The notes beneath the pieces are model-generated. The model ran no database searches. It was not told the origin of the DNA and worked only from the letters and a program-made list of their open reading frames with translations. The translations under genes were made by a program, and so were the position numbers. DNA of 64,000 nucleotides from Thermoanaerobaculum sp. (GTDB lineage: Bacteria > Acidobacteriota > Thermoanaerobaculia > Multivoradales > UBA5704). Shown one piece after another: positions 9,335 to 21,600 of this stretch; the stretch's first letter is position 1, and the number at the start of each line of letters is the position of its first letter. The DNA is taken from assembly GCA_021154885.1 (NCBI GenBank), contig JAJKHS010000045.1, positions 56,634 to 120,633 on the forward strand, in the 5' to 3' direction.

Positions 9335-11086
9335 CGCCTTCCGTTCCTCGCCCAACTGCCGGTCGCTCCGGAGTACACTGGAGCCCCATGCTCAAGCCCG
9401 GGCGTCTTTCGATCGCGTTCGCCGCAGCCCTGCTCGCCGCCGCTCTGGGAGCGCAGGAGCCGTCGATAGAGCTGCGCATTCCCATGCGCGACGGCATCCG
9501 GCTCAGCGCCACCGCCTGGCGTCCTGCCGCGGAGGGCCGGTATCCCGTCATCCTGATCCGCTCGCCCTACCCCCGCGCCTGCTGCACCATCCCGGCGCTG
9601 GCGGCCTTCTACGTGGAGCATGGCTACACCGTGGTGTCGCAGGACGTTCGCGGCCGCGGCGATTCGGAAGGCAGGTTCGGCTTCTGGTTCCAGGAGGTCG
9701 ACGACGGTTACGACACGATCGAATGGCTGGCCGCGCAGCCCTGGTCGAACGGGCGCTTGGGGATGATGGGACCCTCCTACCCCGGATTCGCGCAATGGCT
9801 CGCCGCCCGCGCCCACCCGCCACACCTGGTATGTATCGTGCCGACCTCGGCCGGCGGCGAATACTTCCGCGATTTCCCCTACATGGGCGGCGCGTTCATG
9901 GAATGGCAGGCGCTCAGTTGGGTGGACAGCATGACGCCGCGCCCGGCCTCGGACTCGGCCGGCCACCATGAGATCGACATCCGGGCGATGGTCAAATATC
10001 AGCCTCTCGCGACGGCGGACTCAGCTCTCGCCGGACGCCCGCTTCCCCTGTACCAGGAGCTCCTCGCGCATCCCAGCCCGCTGGACGCCTATTGGCAACG
10101 GATCACTTTCGCGCCCGCGGACTTTGCCCGCATCGACCTGCCGGCGCTGCACGTGACAGGGTGGTATGACTGGGCGCAAGGCAGCGAGATCTTTCTGTGG
10201 CAGGGGATGCGACGCGCTTCGCCCGCCGCGGACCGGCAGTTCCTCGTCGTCGGGGCGTGGACGCATGAGTATGCGTTCTTTGGCGGCTCGAACAAGGTCG
10301 GCGTCTGGGACGTTCCGCCGCAGGCGATTCTCGACATGAAGGCGGAGCACCTCGCGTTCTTCGATCGCTACCTGAAGCTGGAGGCGAACGCGGCACCGCT
10401 GCCGCGGGTGCGCCTCTTCGTCACCGGAGCTGAGGAGTGGCGGACGTTCGACGACTACCCGGTTGCCGGCACGCAGGCTCGCCGGCTGTATCTCCACAGC
10501 GGCGGAAACGCGAATTCCGCGGCCGGGGACGGCGCTCTGAGCTGGCAGCCGCCGGCGCAGGAAAAACCTGATCGATACACGTTCGATCCCAAGCCGCAGG
10601 ACGAGCGTCAAGCCTGGATCGCGGATCCGGAGGTCGAACGGTCGCCCAAGGAGGCCCGTGCCGACGTGCTCGTGTACACGGGACCGGTGCTCACGGCGCC
10701 GCTGGAGGTCATCGGCCGTCCGGAGGCCGAGCTGTACGTGGCGAGCGATGCCCGGGACACGGATTTCGTCGTCAGTCTGCTCGACGTGCAGCCGGACGGC
10801 CGGGTGCGAGTCCTCGCGGCGTTTCCCGGCGTGATCCGCGCCCGCTACCGTCACGGCATGGATCATGAAGTCCTCCTCACCCCCGGCAAGCCGGAGCTGT
10901 TGCGGATTCCACTCGCGGACGTCGCGCATCGTTTTCTGCCCGGGCATCGCATCCGCGTCGAGATCACCAGCGTCCCGGCGCCGATGACGAACGTCAACTC
11001 GAACACCGGCCATCCCATCGCCACGGACACCGAATGGCGCGTGGCCCGGCAGACGGTCTTTCACCACCGTCAGAGGGCGTCTCACC

Positions 11087-13321
<2,235 letters not shown>

Positions 13322-13510
13322 GACACGGCAAGAGCCATTCGTCCCGAAGCACGGTTCGATCCGCGAAACGTGGGCGGCTTGGCGTGTATCTTGGAGGTCT
13401 TCCGCGAATGGGTCAAGGGGGAGGGGGGCGGGATGAGCCCTGCGCCAATGCAGCCCTGTCTATGTGCTAAGGTATCGAGCTCACGATCGTCCGGTCCTGA
13501 AAGGAGTTCC

Positions 13511-13783
13511 ATGAAGACTCTGCTTCGCACCTCTGGCCTTGTCGCTCTTCTCTCCCTCACCGCTCTCGCCACCGCGCGGGGTGCGCGGATCTCCTCCTCC
13601 TTCGGCACCTGCCGCACCACCTGCGTCGGCTCCGGCTCGTTCACCACCGCGAGCTGGCAGACGACGGAATCCCAGTGCTGCAGCGGCACCGTCAATCCCT
13701 GTCCGCCGGGCATGACCCCGGGCGCCAGCTCATTCACCCCCGCCGGTGGCTTCGCAAGGTTCTGCAGACCTGCCAACGGTTGA
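13511..13783 (+). CDS. Small secreted Cys-rich peptide
   Basis: A 90-aa product with GAAAGGAG 5 bases before the ATG. The signal peptide (TSGLVALLSLTALATARGA) is followed by ~65 Ser/Thr/Gly-rich residues with six Cys, including CRTTC and an adjacent Cys-Cys. Function unknown. It is divergent from the histidine kinase and 72 bases upstream of another small gene. Confidence 0.6.
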   Translation: MKTLLRTSGLVALLSLTALATARGARISSSFGTCRTTCVGSGSFTTASWQTTESQCCSGTVNPCPPGMTPGASSFTPAGGFARFCRPANG

Positions 13784-13855
13784 GATCGAGGCGAAAGTCG
13801 ATTCCAGGAGCGGGCTTGATTCCCGCTCCCGCGCGGCGCCCTCTCGGGAGATCCC

Positions 13856-14317
13856 ATGAGCTATAGCTCCGACGATCTGAGTGTCTTCAATCTGCTGCAC
13901 GACGTCCATGAGCTCGAGGGCACCGCGTACTTCGAGCTTCACCCGCATGACCTTCCAGAACAACATGGGTGCTGGCTCGAAGGTTCCTTGTTCGTCCAGG
14001 ATGCAGGATTCGATTTCTTCACGGGGTGCTGCCACCGCGTCCATCCCGAATTCGATTACTTTGCATTCGTTCGCTTCGACCGCGCTCAGGTCCATGCGTT
14101 GGGTGCCGAGTTATCGAGCTTCGTGGCGGAGCTGGTCCCAGGCGCTTCCCGCGAGACCGTGTTTTCGCGCTACACGTCAATATTCGGCAAGGAGATCTGG
14201 AAGGATGTCGATACGGACCGCCTCCGCCTGGCCGTAGCTGCCGCCGGCGCGGGCATCAGAAGCTTCATTGAAACGTCCACCAAGGAGAGCGGCTGCCTCT
14301 GGGTACTGGGTATGTGA
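13856..14317 (+). CDS. Hypothetical acidic protein
   Basis: A 153-aa cytoplasmic protein without signal peptide or membrane segment. I recognise no family. It is rich in aromatic and acidic residues (ELEGTAYFELHPHD, FDFFTGCCHRVHPEFDYF) and has a helical second half. CGGGAGATCCC lies before the ATG. The size and acidic character would suit an immunity-like or small regulatory protein, but nothing nearby supports either. Confidence 0.6.
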   Translation: MSYSSDDLSVFNLLHDVHELEGTAYFELHPHDLPEQHGCWLEGSLFVQDAGFDFFTGCCHRVHPEFDYFAFVRFDRAQVHALGAELSSFVAELVPGASRETVFSRYTSIFGKEIWKDVDTDRLRLAVAAAGAGIRSFIETSTKESGCLWVLGM

Positions 14318-14319
14318 AG

Positions 14320-14341
14320 GCCAGCCTCGTTTCAGGCTGGC
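14320..14341 (+). terminator. Hairpin between convergent genes
   Basis: GCCAGCCT and AGGCTGGC form a perfect 8-bp stem with loop CGTTTC, starting two bases after the stop at 14317. There is no U-tract. It lies between two convergent genes and could serve both. Confidence 0.5.
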
Positions 14342-14419
14342 TCCACGCCGCGCATCGAAACTCTACGCGGTTCAAGATCCTCGCAGTCCACCCCGCCCGA
14401 AGGGCCGCGCCGCGCGGGG

Positions 14420-14911
14420 TCAAGGATTCGTGATGACCTTTTTGACCGAATGGGCGTTGTTGTCGTTCAGGTTCACCTCGCCCTGACATGCCGGGCGAAC
14501 GGCGGCCGAGAGGTCGGGCTGACCGGGCGTCTGCGAGGAGACGTAGAAGTCCACGTAGCCTTTGTAGACGATGGCCTGATGCGGATCGTCCAGCGACTGC
14601 GCGATGAAATTCTTCGTCTCCCCGGGATTGATGACGGTGGGGAACGGGCCGACGCTCGTCGCCTTCACCAGCCCGAGCGTCTTGTAGTAGGCCCCGACCA
14701 CGAACTTCGCTCCATGCGGCGGATGGCAGACCTGTTTACTGGTGTTCTTGACCGCGATGTAGGCGGTGAGCTTCGGGCCATACTGGGTCGAACCCACGTT
14801 GGACGAGCCCCACTGGACGCTGATCTTCACATTCGGCGCGGCCTGCGCCGCCCCTTCGATCGATTCCCACGTGAGCACGAGCATACCCAGAGTCAGAATT
14901 GCGCGCTTCAT
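14420..14911 (-). CDS. Secreted CARDB-like protein
   Basis: A 163-aa exported protein: a signal peptide of ~25 residues ending AQA, then a single beta-sandwich-like domain (VKISVQWGS, LTAYIAVKNTS, VINPGETKNF) resembling the CARDB/DUF11 type. Two Cys (VCHPPHG and PACQG) could form a disulphide. GGGAGG lies 8 bases before the ATG, and a good promoter lies ~45 bases further upstream. Function unknown. Confidence 0.65.
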   Translation of the reverse strand: MKRAILTLGMLVLTWESIEGAAQAAPNVKISVQWGSSNVGSTQYGPKLTAYIAVKNTSKQVCHPPHGAKFVVGAYYKTLGLVKATSVGPFPTVINPGETKNFIAQSLDDPHQAIVYKGYVDFYVSSQTPGQPDLSAAVRPACQGEVNLNDNNAHSVKKVITNP

Positions 14912-14966
14912 GACGCTACCCTCCCATGTGTTGCGGCGAGTCGGCCGATCTCCGATTTAATTCAAG

Positions 14967-14993
14967 ATTATCGAATTTACCAGGGAGTGTCAA
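14967..14993 (-). promoter_or_regulatory. Sigma-70-type promoter of the CARDB-like gene
   Basis: On the minus strand a perfect TTGACA (14993-14988) is followed after 15 bases by GATAAT (14972-14967), a 5 of 6 match to the -10 consensus. The spacer is short by two bases. The surrounding DNA is clearly AT-richer than the window. Confidence 0.55.
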
Positions 14994-15135
14994 GACGAGG
15001 CTTGGAGCGGTCCCCGTGAGGCCGAGCGAGCAGAGCCTTCATCTGCTGCCCGGGACCAAGGTCTGCGACATTGACGAGGACCAGAGCCCGGCGTAAGACC
15101 GAAGATTCCCGAATCTTACGTTAGACTCCCCAGTC

Positions 15136-16167
15136 ATGCGCGCCGTCGGCCTCTATAGGTATCTGCCCATCGAAGATCCGGAGAGCCTCGTGGACGTCGA
15201 GGTTCCCAAGCCGGAGGCTCGCGGCCGGGACCTGCTGGTGCGGGTCCGGGCCGTGTCCGTCAATCCGGTCGACACCAAGGTCCGGGCTCCCAAGGAGCAG
15301 GTGGAGGTCCAGCCCCGCATCCTCGGCTGGGATGCGGCGGGTGTGGTCGAGGCCGTGGGCGAGGCCGTCTCCCTCTTCTCCCCCGGCGACGAGGTCTACT
15401 ACGCGGGCAGCAACGTGCGGCCGGGTTGCGACAGCGAGTACCACCTCGTGGACGAGCGGATCGTGGGCCGCAAGCCGCGCAACCTGTCCTTCGAGGAGGC
15501 CGCGGCCATGCCGCTCACCACGCTCACGGCATGGGAGGTGCTGTTCGACCGGATGGTGGTGCCGCGCGCGGGCGAGGGGCCCGCGAGGAGTGTCCTCAGC
15601 GTCCTCATCATTGGCGGCGCCGGCGGCGTGGGCTCGATCGCCGTTCAGATCGCCAGGCAGGTCGCGGGGCTGCGGGTGCTCGCCACGGCCTCCCGGGGCG
15701 AGTCCGCGGAGTGGTGCCGGTCGCTGGGGGCGGACGAGATCATCGATCACCGGCAGCCGTTCGCCGAGCAGTTTCAGCGGCTCGGCGAGCCCCTGGTCGA
15801 CTACATCCTCTGCTTCAACAGCACGGAGCAGCATGTCCAGAATATGGCCGACGTCATCAAGCCCCAGGGGAAGATCGGCTGCATCGTGGGTGCGAAGGGC
15901 AATCAGCCGATCCCCATCAACGTCTTCATGCGCAAAAGCGTGGCGTTCTGCTGGGAGCTGATGTTCACCCGCCCGGACTTCCAGACGCCGGACATGCAGG
16001 CCCAGCACGAGATCCTGAACGCCGCCGCGGACCTCTACGAGAACGGCACGCTGCGTTCGACGATGCGCGAGAGCCTCGGCCCGCTGAACGCCGAGACCCT
16101 GCGGCGAGCCCACGCCAGGATCGAGTCCGGCCGCACGATCGGCAAGCTGGTCCTCGCCGGCATCTGA
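15136..16167 (+). CDS. Zinc-type alcohol dehydrogenase-like (MDR) oxidoreductase
   Basis: A 343-aa cytoplasmic medium-chain dehydrogenase of the quinone-oxidoreductase type. The N-terminal GroES-like domain (SVNPVDTKVR, GWDAAGVVEAVG, FSPGDEVYYAG) leads into a Rossmann domain with the NAD(P) motif GGAGGVGS. The structural-zinc Cys cluster of true alcohol dehydrogenases is absent, which suits a zinc-independent reductase. The likely reaction is NADPH-dependent reduction of an enone or quinone; the substrate is unknown. It precedes the membrane protein gene by 34 bases and may be co-transcribed. Confidence 0.85.
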   Translation: MRAVGLYRYLPIEDPESLVDVEVPKPEARGRDLLVRVRAVSVNPVDTKVRAPKEQVEVQPRILGWDAAGVVEAVGEAVSLFSPGDEVYYAGSNVRPGCDSEYHLVDERIVGRKPRNLSFEEAAAMPLTTLTAWEVLFDRMVVPRAGEGPARSVLSVLIIGGAGGVGSIAVQIARQVAGLRVLATASRGESAEWCRSLGADEIIDHRQPFAEQFQRLGEPLVDYILCFNSTEQHVQNMADVIKPQGKIGCIVGAKGNQPIPINVFMRKSVAFCWELMFTRPDFQTPDMQAQHEILNAAADLYENGTLRSTMRESLGPLNAETLRRAHARIESGRTIGKLVLAGI

Positions 16168-16201
16168 TAGAATCCGCTCCCTCGACGAGACGGAGACGAC
16201 G

Positions 16202-17482
16202 ATGGAACCGGGAAATTCCACGACCGGCTGGCGACCCGTGACTCGGGTGCTCTTCCGCTTTGCCTTTGCGTATTTATTCCTGTACATCTTTCCGTTCCCC
16301 CTGAACGCCATCCCCTATGTCGACGCGTGGGTGGCGCCGTACGACGGGCTCTGGAGCACGTTCGTGCCCTGGGTCGGAAAGCACCTGTTCCACGTCGACA
16401 TCACCGTCTTCCCCAACGGCAGCGGCGACACAACCTACAATTACGTCCAGGTTTTCATCTACGCCGTCCTCGCCGCGGCGGTGGCGCTGATCTGGTCGGT
16501 TCTCGACCGCAGACGGACGCAATACACGCGGCTCTACGACTGGCTGCGGATCTACGTCCGCTTCTCGCTTGCCACGGCGATGATGTCGTACGGCGCGATC
16601 AAGATCATCAAGTCTCAGTTCCCCAGCCCGTCGCTCGACCGTCTGCTGCAGCCGATCGGCGACCAGTCTCCCATGGGGCTGCTGTGGACGTTCATGGGGT
16701 TTTCCGCAAGCTACAACGTCTTCACCGGCCTCGGCGAATTCCTCGGTGGCCTGCTGCTCACCACCCGCCGCACCTTGCTGCTGGGAGCGCTGTTGAGCAT
16801 CGCCGTCCTCAGCAACATCGTGATGCTCAACTTCAGCTACGACGTACCCGTCAAGCTGTACTCGCTGCACCTGCTCGCCATGGCCGTCTTCCTGTGCCTG
16901 CCCGAGCTGCGGCGGCTCGCCCACTTCTTCGTGCTCAACCGCTCGGCGGAACCCGTCGAGTTTCCCCGGCTCTTTGCCAGGAGGTGGCTGGACCGCGGCG
17001 CGCTGGCCGTGCGGACGATTTTCGTCGTGGGCTTCGCCGGCCTGTGTTTCTATCAAGCCTGGGATGGCCGCAAGACCTACGGCGACCTGGCGCCGCGGGC
17101 GGCGCTGCGCGGCATCTGGGACGTCGACCAGTTCGAGGCCGACGGGAAGACCTTGCCGCCGCTGGTCAACGACCCCATCCGGTGGCACCGGGTGATCTTC
17201 GATCGCATCGGCAGGATGGGCATCCAGTCCATGAACGAATCCCGCCGGCGTTTCAGCTTCAAGGAAAAGCCCAGGACGAACGTCATTATGCTGACCAGGA
17301 CCGACGATCCGAAATGGAAGTCCACCCTCTCCTACACGCAGACCGGTCCGGGGCTCGTGGCCATGGAGGGGATGTTCGACGGCCGGAAGGTCCGGGCCAC
17401 GCTGCGGCGGGTGGACAAATCGGATTTCCTGCTCATCAGCCGCGGCTTCCACTGGATCAACGAGTACCCGCTGAACCACTGA
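16202..17482 (+). CDS. DoxX-like membrane protein with C-terminal soluble domain
   Basis: A 426-aa protein with about seven to eight hydrophobic helices in the first 300 residues (TRVLFRFAFAYLFLYIFPF; VFIYAVLAAAVALIW; LLLGALLSIAVLSNIVML; LYSLHLLAMAVFL). A ~120-residue hydrophilic domain of beta strands follows (RGIWDVDQFEADGKTL). Similar proteins are annotated as DoxX-family. The role is uncertain; a redox partnership with the MDR gene upstream is conceivable from gene order only. GACGGAGACGACG precedes the ATG. Confidence 0.7.
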   Translation: MEPGNSTTGWRPVTRVLFRFAFAYLFLYIFPFPLNAIPYVDAWVAPYDGLWSTFVPWVGKHLFHVDITVFPNGSGDTTYNYVQVFIYAVLAAAVALIWSVLDRRRTQYTRLYDWLRIYVRFSLATAMMSYGAIKIIKSQFPSPSLDRLLQPIGDQSPMGLLWTFMGFSASYNVFTGLGEFLGGLLLTTRRTLLLGALLSIAVLSNIVMLNFSYDVPVKLYSLHLLAMAVFLCLPELRRLAHFFVLNRSAEPVEFPRLFARRWLDRGALAVRTIFVVGFAGLCFYQAWDGRKTYGDLAPRAALRGIWDVDQFEADGKTLPPLVNDPIRWHRVIFDRIGRMGIQSMNESRRRFSFKEKPRTNVIMLTRTDDPKWKSTLSYTQTGPGLVAMEGMFDGRKVRATLRRVDKSDFLLISRGFHWINEYPLNH

Positions 17483-17580
17483 CGCCGCCGCGTCCCGCCG
17501 ATCCCCATCCTCTGTCCCTCCCGCGGGGGGTTCAGGCACCGGACTATGTAGACGGCGCAAAGCTCGCCGTCGCATGGAGG

Positions 17581-18189
17581 ATGGACGCATTGAGAGAAGT
17601 CCGATGTTTGCTGACCCTCTGCCTGACGCTCGCCGCCGGTCTCGCAGCCCGGCCGGCGCTGGCCGCCGCCCCTGAGCCCCCCATCACGTCCGCCACGTCC
17701 CCCAGCGCGTTCGCCAAGGAGCAGTTGATTCACCAACTCGGCGAGACCCAGAAGATGATGGTCGCCATCGCCGAGGGCCTGCCTCCCGAGACCTACGACT
17801 GGCGGCCGAACGAGAAGATGCGCTCGGCCGGCGAGATGTTCCTCCACACCGCGCGCGCCAACTTCGCCCAGCCCGAGAGCTGGGGCGTCAAGCCGCCGGA
17901 GGAGCTGACGCTCTGCGGCAATTACCTCGACCAGGGCAAGCTCGAAAAGGCGAAGGTGATCGATATGCTCAGGAAGTCGTTCGAGCATGCCCGCAAGGCG
18001 GTGGCCTCGGTGCCCGACGCCGACTTCTTCAAGACCTTCAAGATCGACAACCGCGAGAGCACTCCTTTCGAGGACGTGCTGGCGCTCGTCAACCGCGATT
18101 CCGAGAACCTGGGCCGGATGATCAGCTACTCGATGCTGAAAGGGATCATTCCACCTTGGATGGGGGGCTGGTTCACCTCCGGCTCCTGA
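17581..18189 (+). CDS. Exported DinB-like protein
   Basis: A ~202-aa protein with a signal peptide (LLTLCLTLAAGLAARPALAAA) followed by a four-helix bundle typical of the DinB superfamily (KEQLIHQLGETQKMMVAIAEGL, EMFLHTARANFAQ, VLALVNRDSENLGRMISYSM). Family members often bind a metal through three His; here His residues of the bundle are only partly conserved. GGAGG at 17576-17580 abuts the ATG at 17581, so an in-frame TTG at 17590, nine bases from the same site, may be the real start. Confidence 0.7.
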   Translation: MDALREVRCLLTLCLTLAAGLAARPALAAAPEPPITSATSPSAFAKEQLIHQLGETQKMMVAIAEGLPPETYDWRPNEKMRSAGEMFLHTARANFAQPESWGVKPPEELTLCGNYLDQGKLEKAKVIDMLRKSFEHARKAVASVPDADFFKTFKIDNRESTPFEDVLALVNRDSENLGRMISYSMLKGIIPPWMGGWFTSGS

Positions 18190-18311
18190 CCGCTGGAAAC
18201 TCCGATTCGATGGCGTACCCCGGAGCCTTTCGACCGGCCCTCCCGCGGCGGGGGAACGCGAGGGGCTCCTTTTCGTCCAACCCGAAATCCTTTGACAAGG
18301 AGACAACGACC

Positions 18312-18533
18312 ATGAAGAACGAAGAAATCATTCGTGCCTGGCGTGACGCCGACTACTTCTTCGATCTCAGCGACGAGCAGCGGGCTCTGCTGCCGGCGAA
18401 CCCGGTGGGCATGATCGAGCTCAGCCAGGACGCGCTGACCACCGTGGCGGGCGGCACCTCCTGCGCCGTCAGTTGTTGCTCGGATTGCTGCAATAGCTGC
18501 TCTTCCGGCACCCGTCCGCTCTGTTGCTGCTAG
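18312..18533 (+). CDS. Class II lanthipeptide precursor (mersacidin/lichenicidin-type leader)
   Basis: A 73-aa precursor. AAGGAG at 18297-18302 lies 9 bases before the ATG. The leader, residues 1-48, carries the family pattern EEIIRAWRDADYFFDLS...LLPANPVG...ELSQDAL and ends TTVAGG, a double-glycine site for a C39 peptidase. The predicted core, residues 49-73, is TSCAVSCCSDCCNSC followed by SSGTRPLCCC: nine Cys and eight Ser/Thr in 25 residues, with three Cys at the end. In class II pathways a LanM dehydrates Ser/Thr and joins them to Cys. The LanM and C39 exporter genes follow directly. There are more Cys than Ser/Thr, so some Cys would stay free or form disulphides. Confidence 0.9.
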   Translation: MKNEEIIRAWRDADYFFDLSDEQRALLPANPVGMIELSQDALTTVAGGTSCAVSCCSDCCNSCSSGTRPLCCC

Positions 18534-18554
18534 GCTCGCTCGACTCGCTCTGAC

Positions 18555-18591
18555 GGCCGTGCCGCGGGAGTCGCGGACCCGCGGCGCGGCC
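18555..18591 (+). terminator. Attenuator-like hairpin between lanA and lanM
   Basis: The arms 18555-18567 and 18579-18591 pair over 13 bp with one G-T wobble, around an 11-base loop. No U-tract follows. It is placed between precursor and synthetase, where partial termination commonly keeps precursor mRNA in excess; the attenuation role is inferred. Confidence 0.5.
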
Positions 18592-18611
18592 ACGCTCTCA
18601 AGGAGGTCCAG

Positions 18612-21600
18612 TTGACCCTTTCTCTCGCCGAATTTGCCGCCGCCCTCACCCTGGAAGAGCGGGCCGCGCTGCGGGAGCGGCCGGCCCCGGCGACGCCCGT
18701 GGGCGAGCGCGCCCGCAAGAAGCTGGAGCGGTGGCGGACGCAGCCGCCTTTCGACCGCGACGGCTTCTTTCCCCGCCGCCTGAGCCGGGACGGCCTGGAC
18801 GAGGCGGGGCTCCTCGCACTGCTCGACGAGCCGCCCGCCGCCCTCGCCGGGCGCGTGGAGCGCGACGGAATCTCCCCCGCGTGGCTGCGGGAGTTGGAGG
18901 AGGCGTTCCGCCTCGCCTCTCCCGGCGCACCCCTGCCCTTCTCCGTCGAGGCCCTGAAGGAGGCAGAGGTCCGCCTCACGGCGCTGGCCGCGCCCTTCAT
19001 CCAGCAGGCCGAGCGCCGGCTGGCCGCGGCGGCCTCCGGGCTGATCGCGGGCCGCGCCGCCGCGAGCCGGCCGCTGCCGTTCGATCCCGCCACGGTCGGA
19101 CCGCTCCTCCTCTCCGGGCTCGCCAATCAGCTCCGGTGGACGATCACCCGCGCCGCCGTGCTGGAGCTGAACGTGGCCCGGCTCGAAGGGCGCATCGCCG
19201 GCGAGACGCCGGAGGAGCGCTTCGCCGCCTTCGTCGAGCGGCTCGGCCGCCCCGAGGAGGCGCTCGCCATCCTCCGCACCTACCCGGTGCTCGCCCGCCA
19301 GCTCGCGGTGCGCATCGGCTGGTTCGCCGACGCCGGCGTCGAGCTGCTGAGCCGGCTGGCCGCGGACTGGGACGAGATCCTGGCGGCCTTCGGGCCGGCG
19401 GAGGATCCGGGCCCCCTGACCGAGGCGGCCACCGGCGCCGGCGACCGCCACCGCGGCGGGCGCACGGTCTGCCTGCTGACTTTCTCCTCCGGCTGGCGCC
19501 TGGTCTATAAACCGCGGCCGATGCGGGTCGCCGCCCATTTCCAGGACCTCCTGGGCTGGATCGGCGAGCGCGGCTTCGCGCCGGGCTTCCGGCGTCTCGG
19601 CGTGCTCGCCCGCGACGCCTACGGCTGGATGGAGTTCGCCGCGCCTTTCCCCTGCGAGACACGCGAGGAGGTCGTCCATTTCTATCAGCGGATGGGCGGC
19701 TACCTCGCCCTGCTCTACACTCTCGACGCCACCGACATCCATTACGAAAACCTGATCGCCGCCGGGGAGCACCCGCTGCTGATCGATCTCGAATCGATCG
19801 TCCAGCCGCGTGTGCCCTCCCCGCCCGACACGGGGGCGGACTGGGTGGCCAACCAGATCCTGGGCGCGTCGGTGCTGCGCATCGGCCTGCTGCCGCAGCG
19901 GTTCTGGGGCGGCGCCGGCGGCGGCATCGACCTCTCGGGCCTCGGCTCGCCGGACGGCCAGCTCACCCCCGACCGTTTCCCGCTCTGGGAGGCGCGGGGC
20001 ACGGACGAGATGCAGCTCCAGCGCCAGCAGCTCCCGATGGCAGCCGCCGAGAACCGCCCGCGGCTGGACGGCCGGGAGATCGACGTCAACGACTACGTCG
20101 AGGAGCTGATCGACGGCTTCTCCCGCCTCTACCGGCTGCTCTGGGCCCACCGCGGCGAGCTGCTCGCCGCCGGCGGGCCGGTCGCCCGCATGGCGGAGGA
20201 CGAGATCCGGGTGCTGCTGCGGCCGACGCGCACCTACGCCCTTCTTCTCCAGGAGAGCTTTCACCCCTTCCTGCTGCGCGACGCGCTGGAGCGCGACCGC
20301 CACTTCGACCACCTCTGGCAGGGGGTCGCGGAGTCTCCCGCCATCGAGGCGGTGGTGGCGGCCGAGCGCCGGGAGCTGCACGCGGCGGACATCCCCCTGT
20401 TCAGCTCGCGGCTCGGCTCGCGCGACCTCGTGGGCGCCGGCGGCGAGCGCTGGCCGGACTTCTTCGAGCGGTCGGGGCTGGAGCTCGTCCGCGAACGCCT
20501 CGCCGCGCTCGGCGAGGAGGACCTCGCGAAGCAGGTGTGGTTCATCCGTGCCTCTCTCGCCGCCCATCACGTCAATCTCACCGGCGTCGAGGACGAGTAC
20601 ACGCCGGCCGCCGAGCTGCCGGCGGCGTCTGCGACCGCCTTGGACGATGCGGCTGGCCGCGACCGTCTCCTCGCCGCCGCCGTCGCGGTGGGAGACCGGC
20701 TCGCGACCCTCGCCCTCCGGGGCTCCCGGGACGCCACCTGGATCGGCCTGCGCTCGCTCCTGGGGCGCGACTGGCACCTGCGCCCCCTGGGCAGCGATCT
20801 CTACAGCGGGCTGCCGGGCGTGGCGGTCTTCCTCTCCTACCTCGCCGAGATCACGGGCGAGGATCGCCACCGGCAGCTCGCCCGCGCCGGCTGGCGGACG
20901 CTGTGGCGCGAGTGGGAGACCCTGAAGGGAGTCCTCACCTCCGTCGGCGGCTACGACGGCTGGGGCGGCCTGCTTTGGGCGCTCTCCCATCTCGGCCGTC
21001 TGTGGGACGACCGCGAGCTCCTGGACGAGGCGCACCGCATCGTGGAGCGGCTGCCGGAGCTGATCGCGAAGGATGCCCTGTTCGACGTCCTCAACGGCAC
21101 CGCCGGCTGCCTCGCCGGCCTGCTCGCCTTCCACCGGACGGAGCCGGCCGACCGCACGCTGGCCGCGGCCGTGGCCTGCGGCGAGCACCTGCTGCGGCAG
21201 GCGCAGCCCATGGCGCGCGGCACCGGCTGGCGCTCGTCGTCGGCCTTCGCCTCGCAGCCGCTGGCGGGCTTCGCCCACGGCGCCTCGGGCATCGCCTGGG
21301 CTCTCCTGGAGCTGGAATCCGCGACGCGCGACGGGCGCTTCCGCCAGACCGCCCTCGACGCCTTCGAGTACGAGCGGGGCCTCTACGTCCCGGAGCAGCG
21401 CAACTGGCGGGACGTGCGGGAGTTCGACCAGCTCCGGCTCGCCCAGCAGGTGGGCGACAACATCTTCATGATGGCCTGGTGTCACGGCGCCCCCGGCGTC
21501 GGCCTGGCGCGCCTGCGGGCTTTGCACCACGTCGAGGACCCGGCCTTGCGCGCCGAAGCCCTGACCGCCCTGGAGTCGACCCGGGACGGCGGCTTCGACC

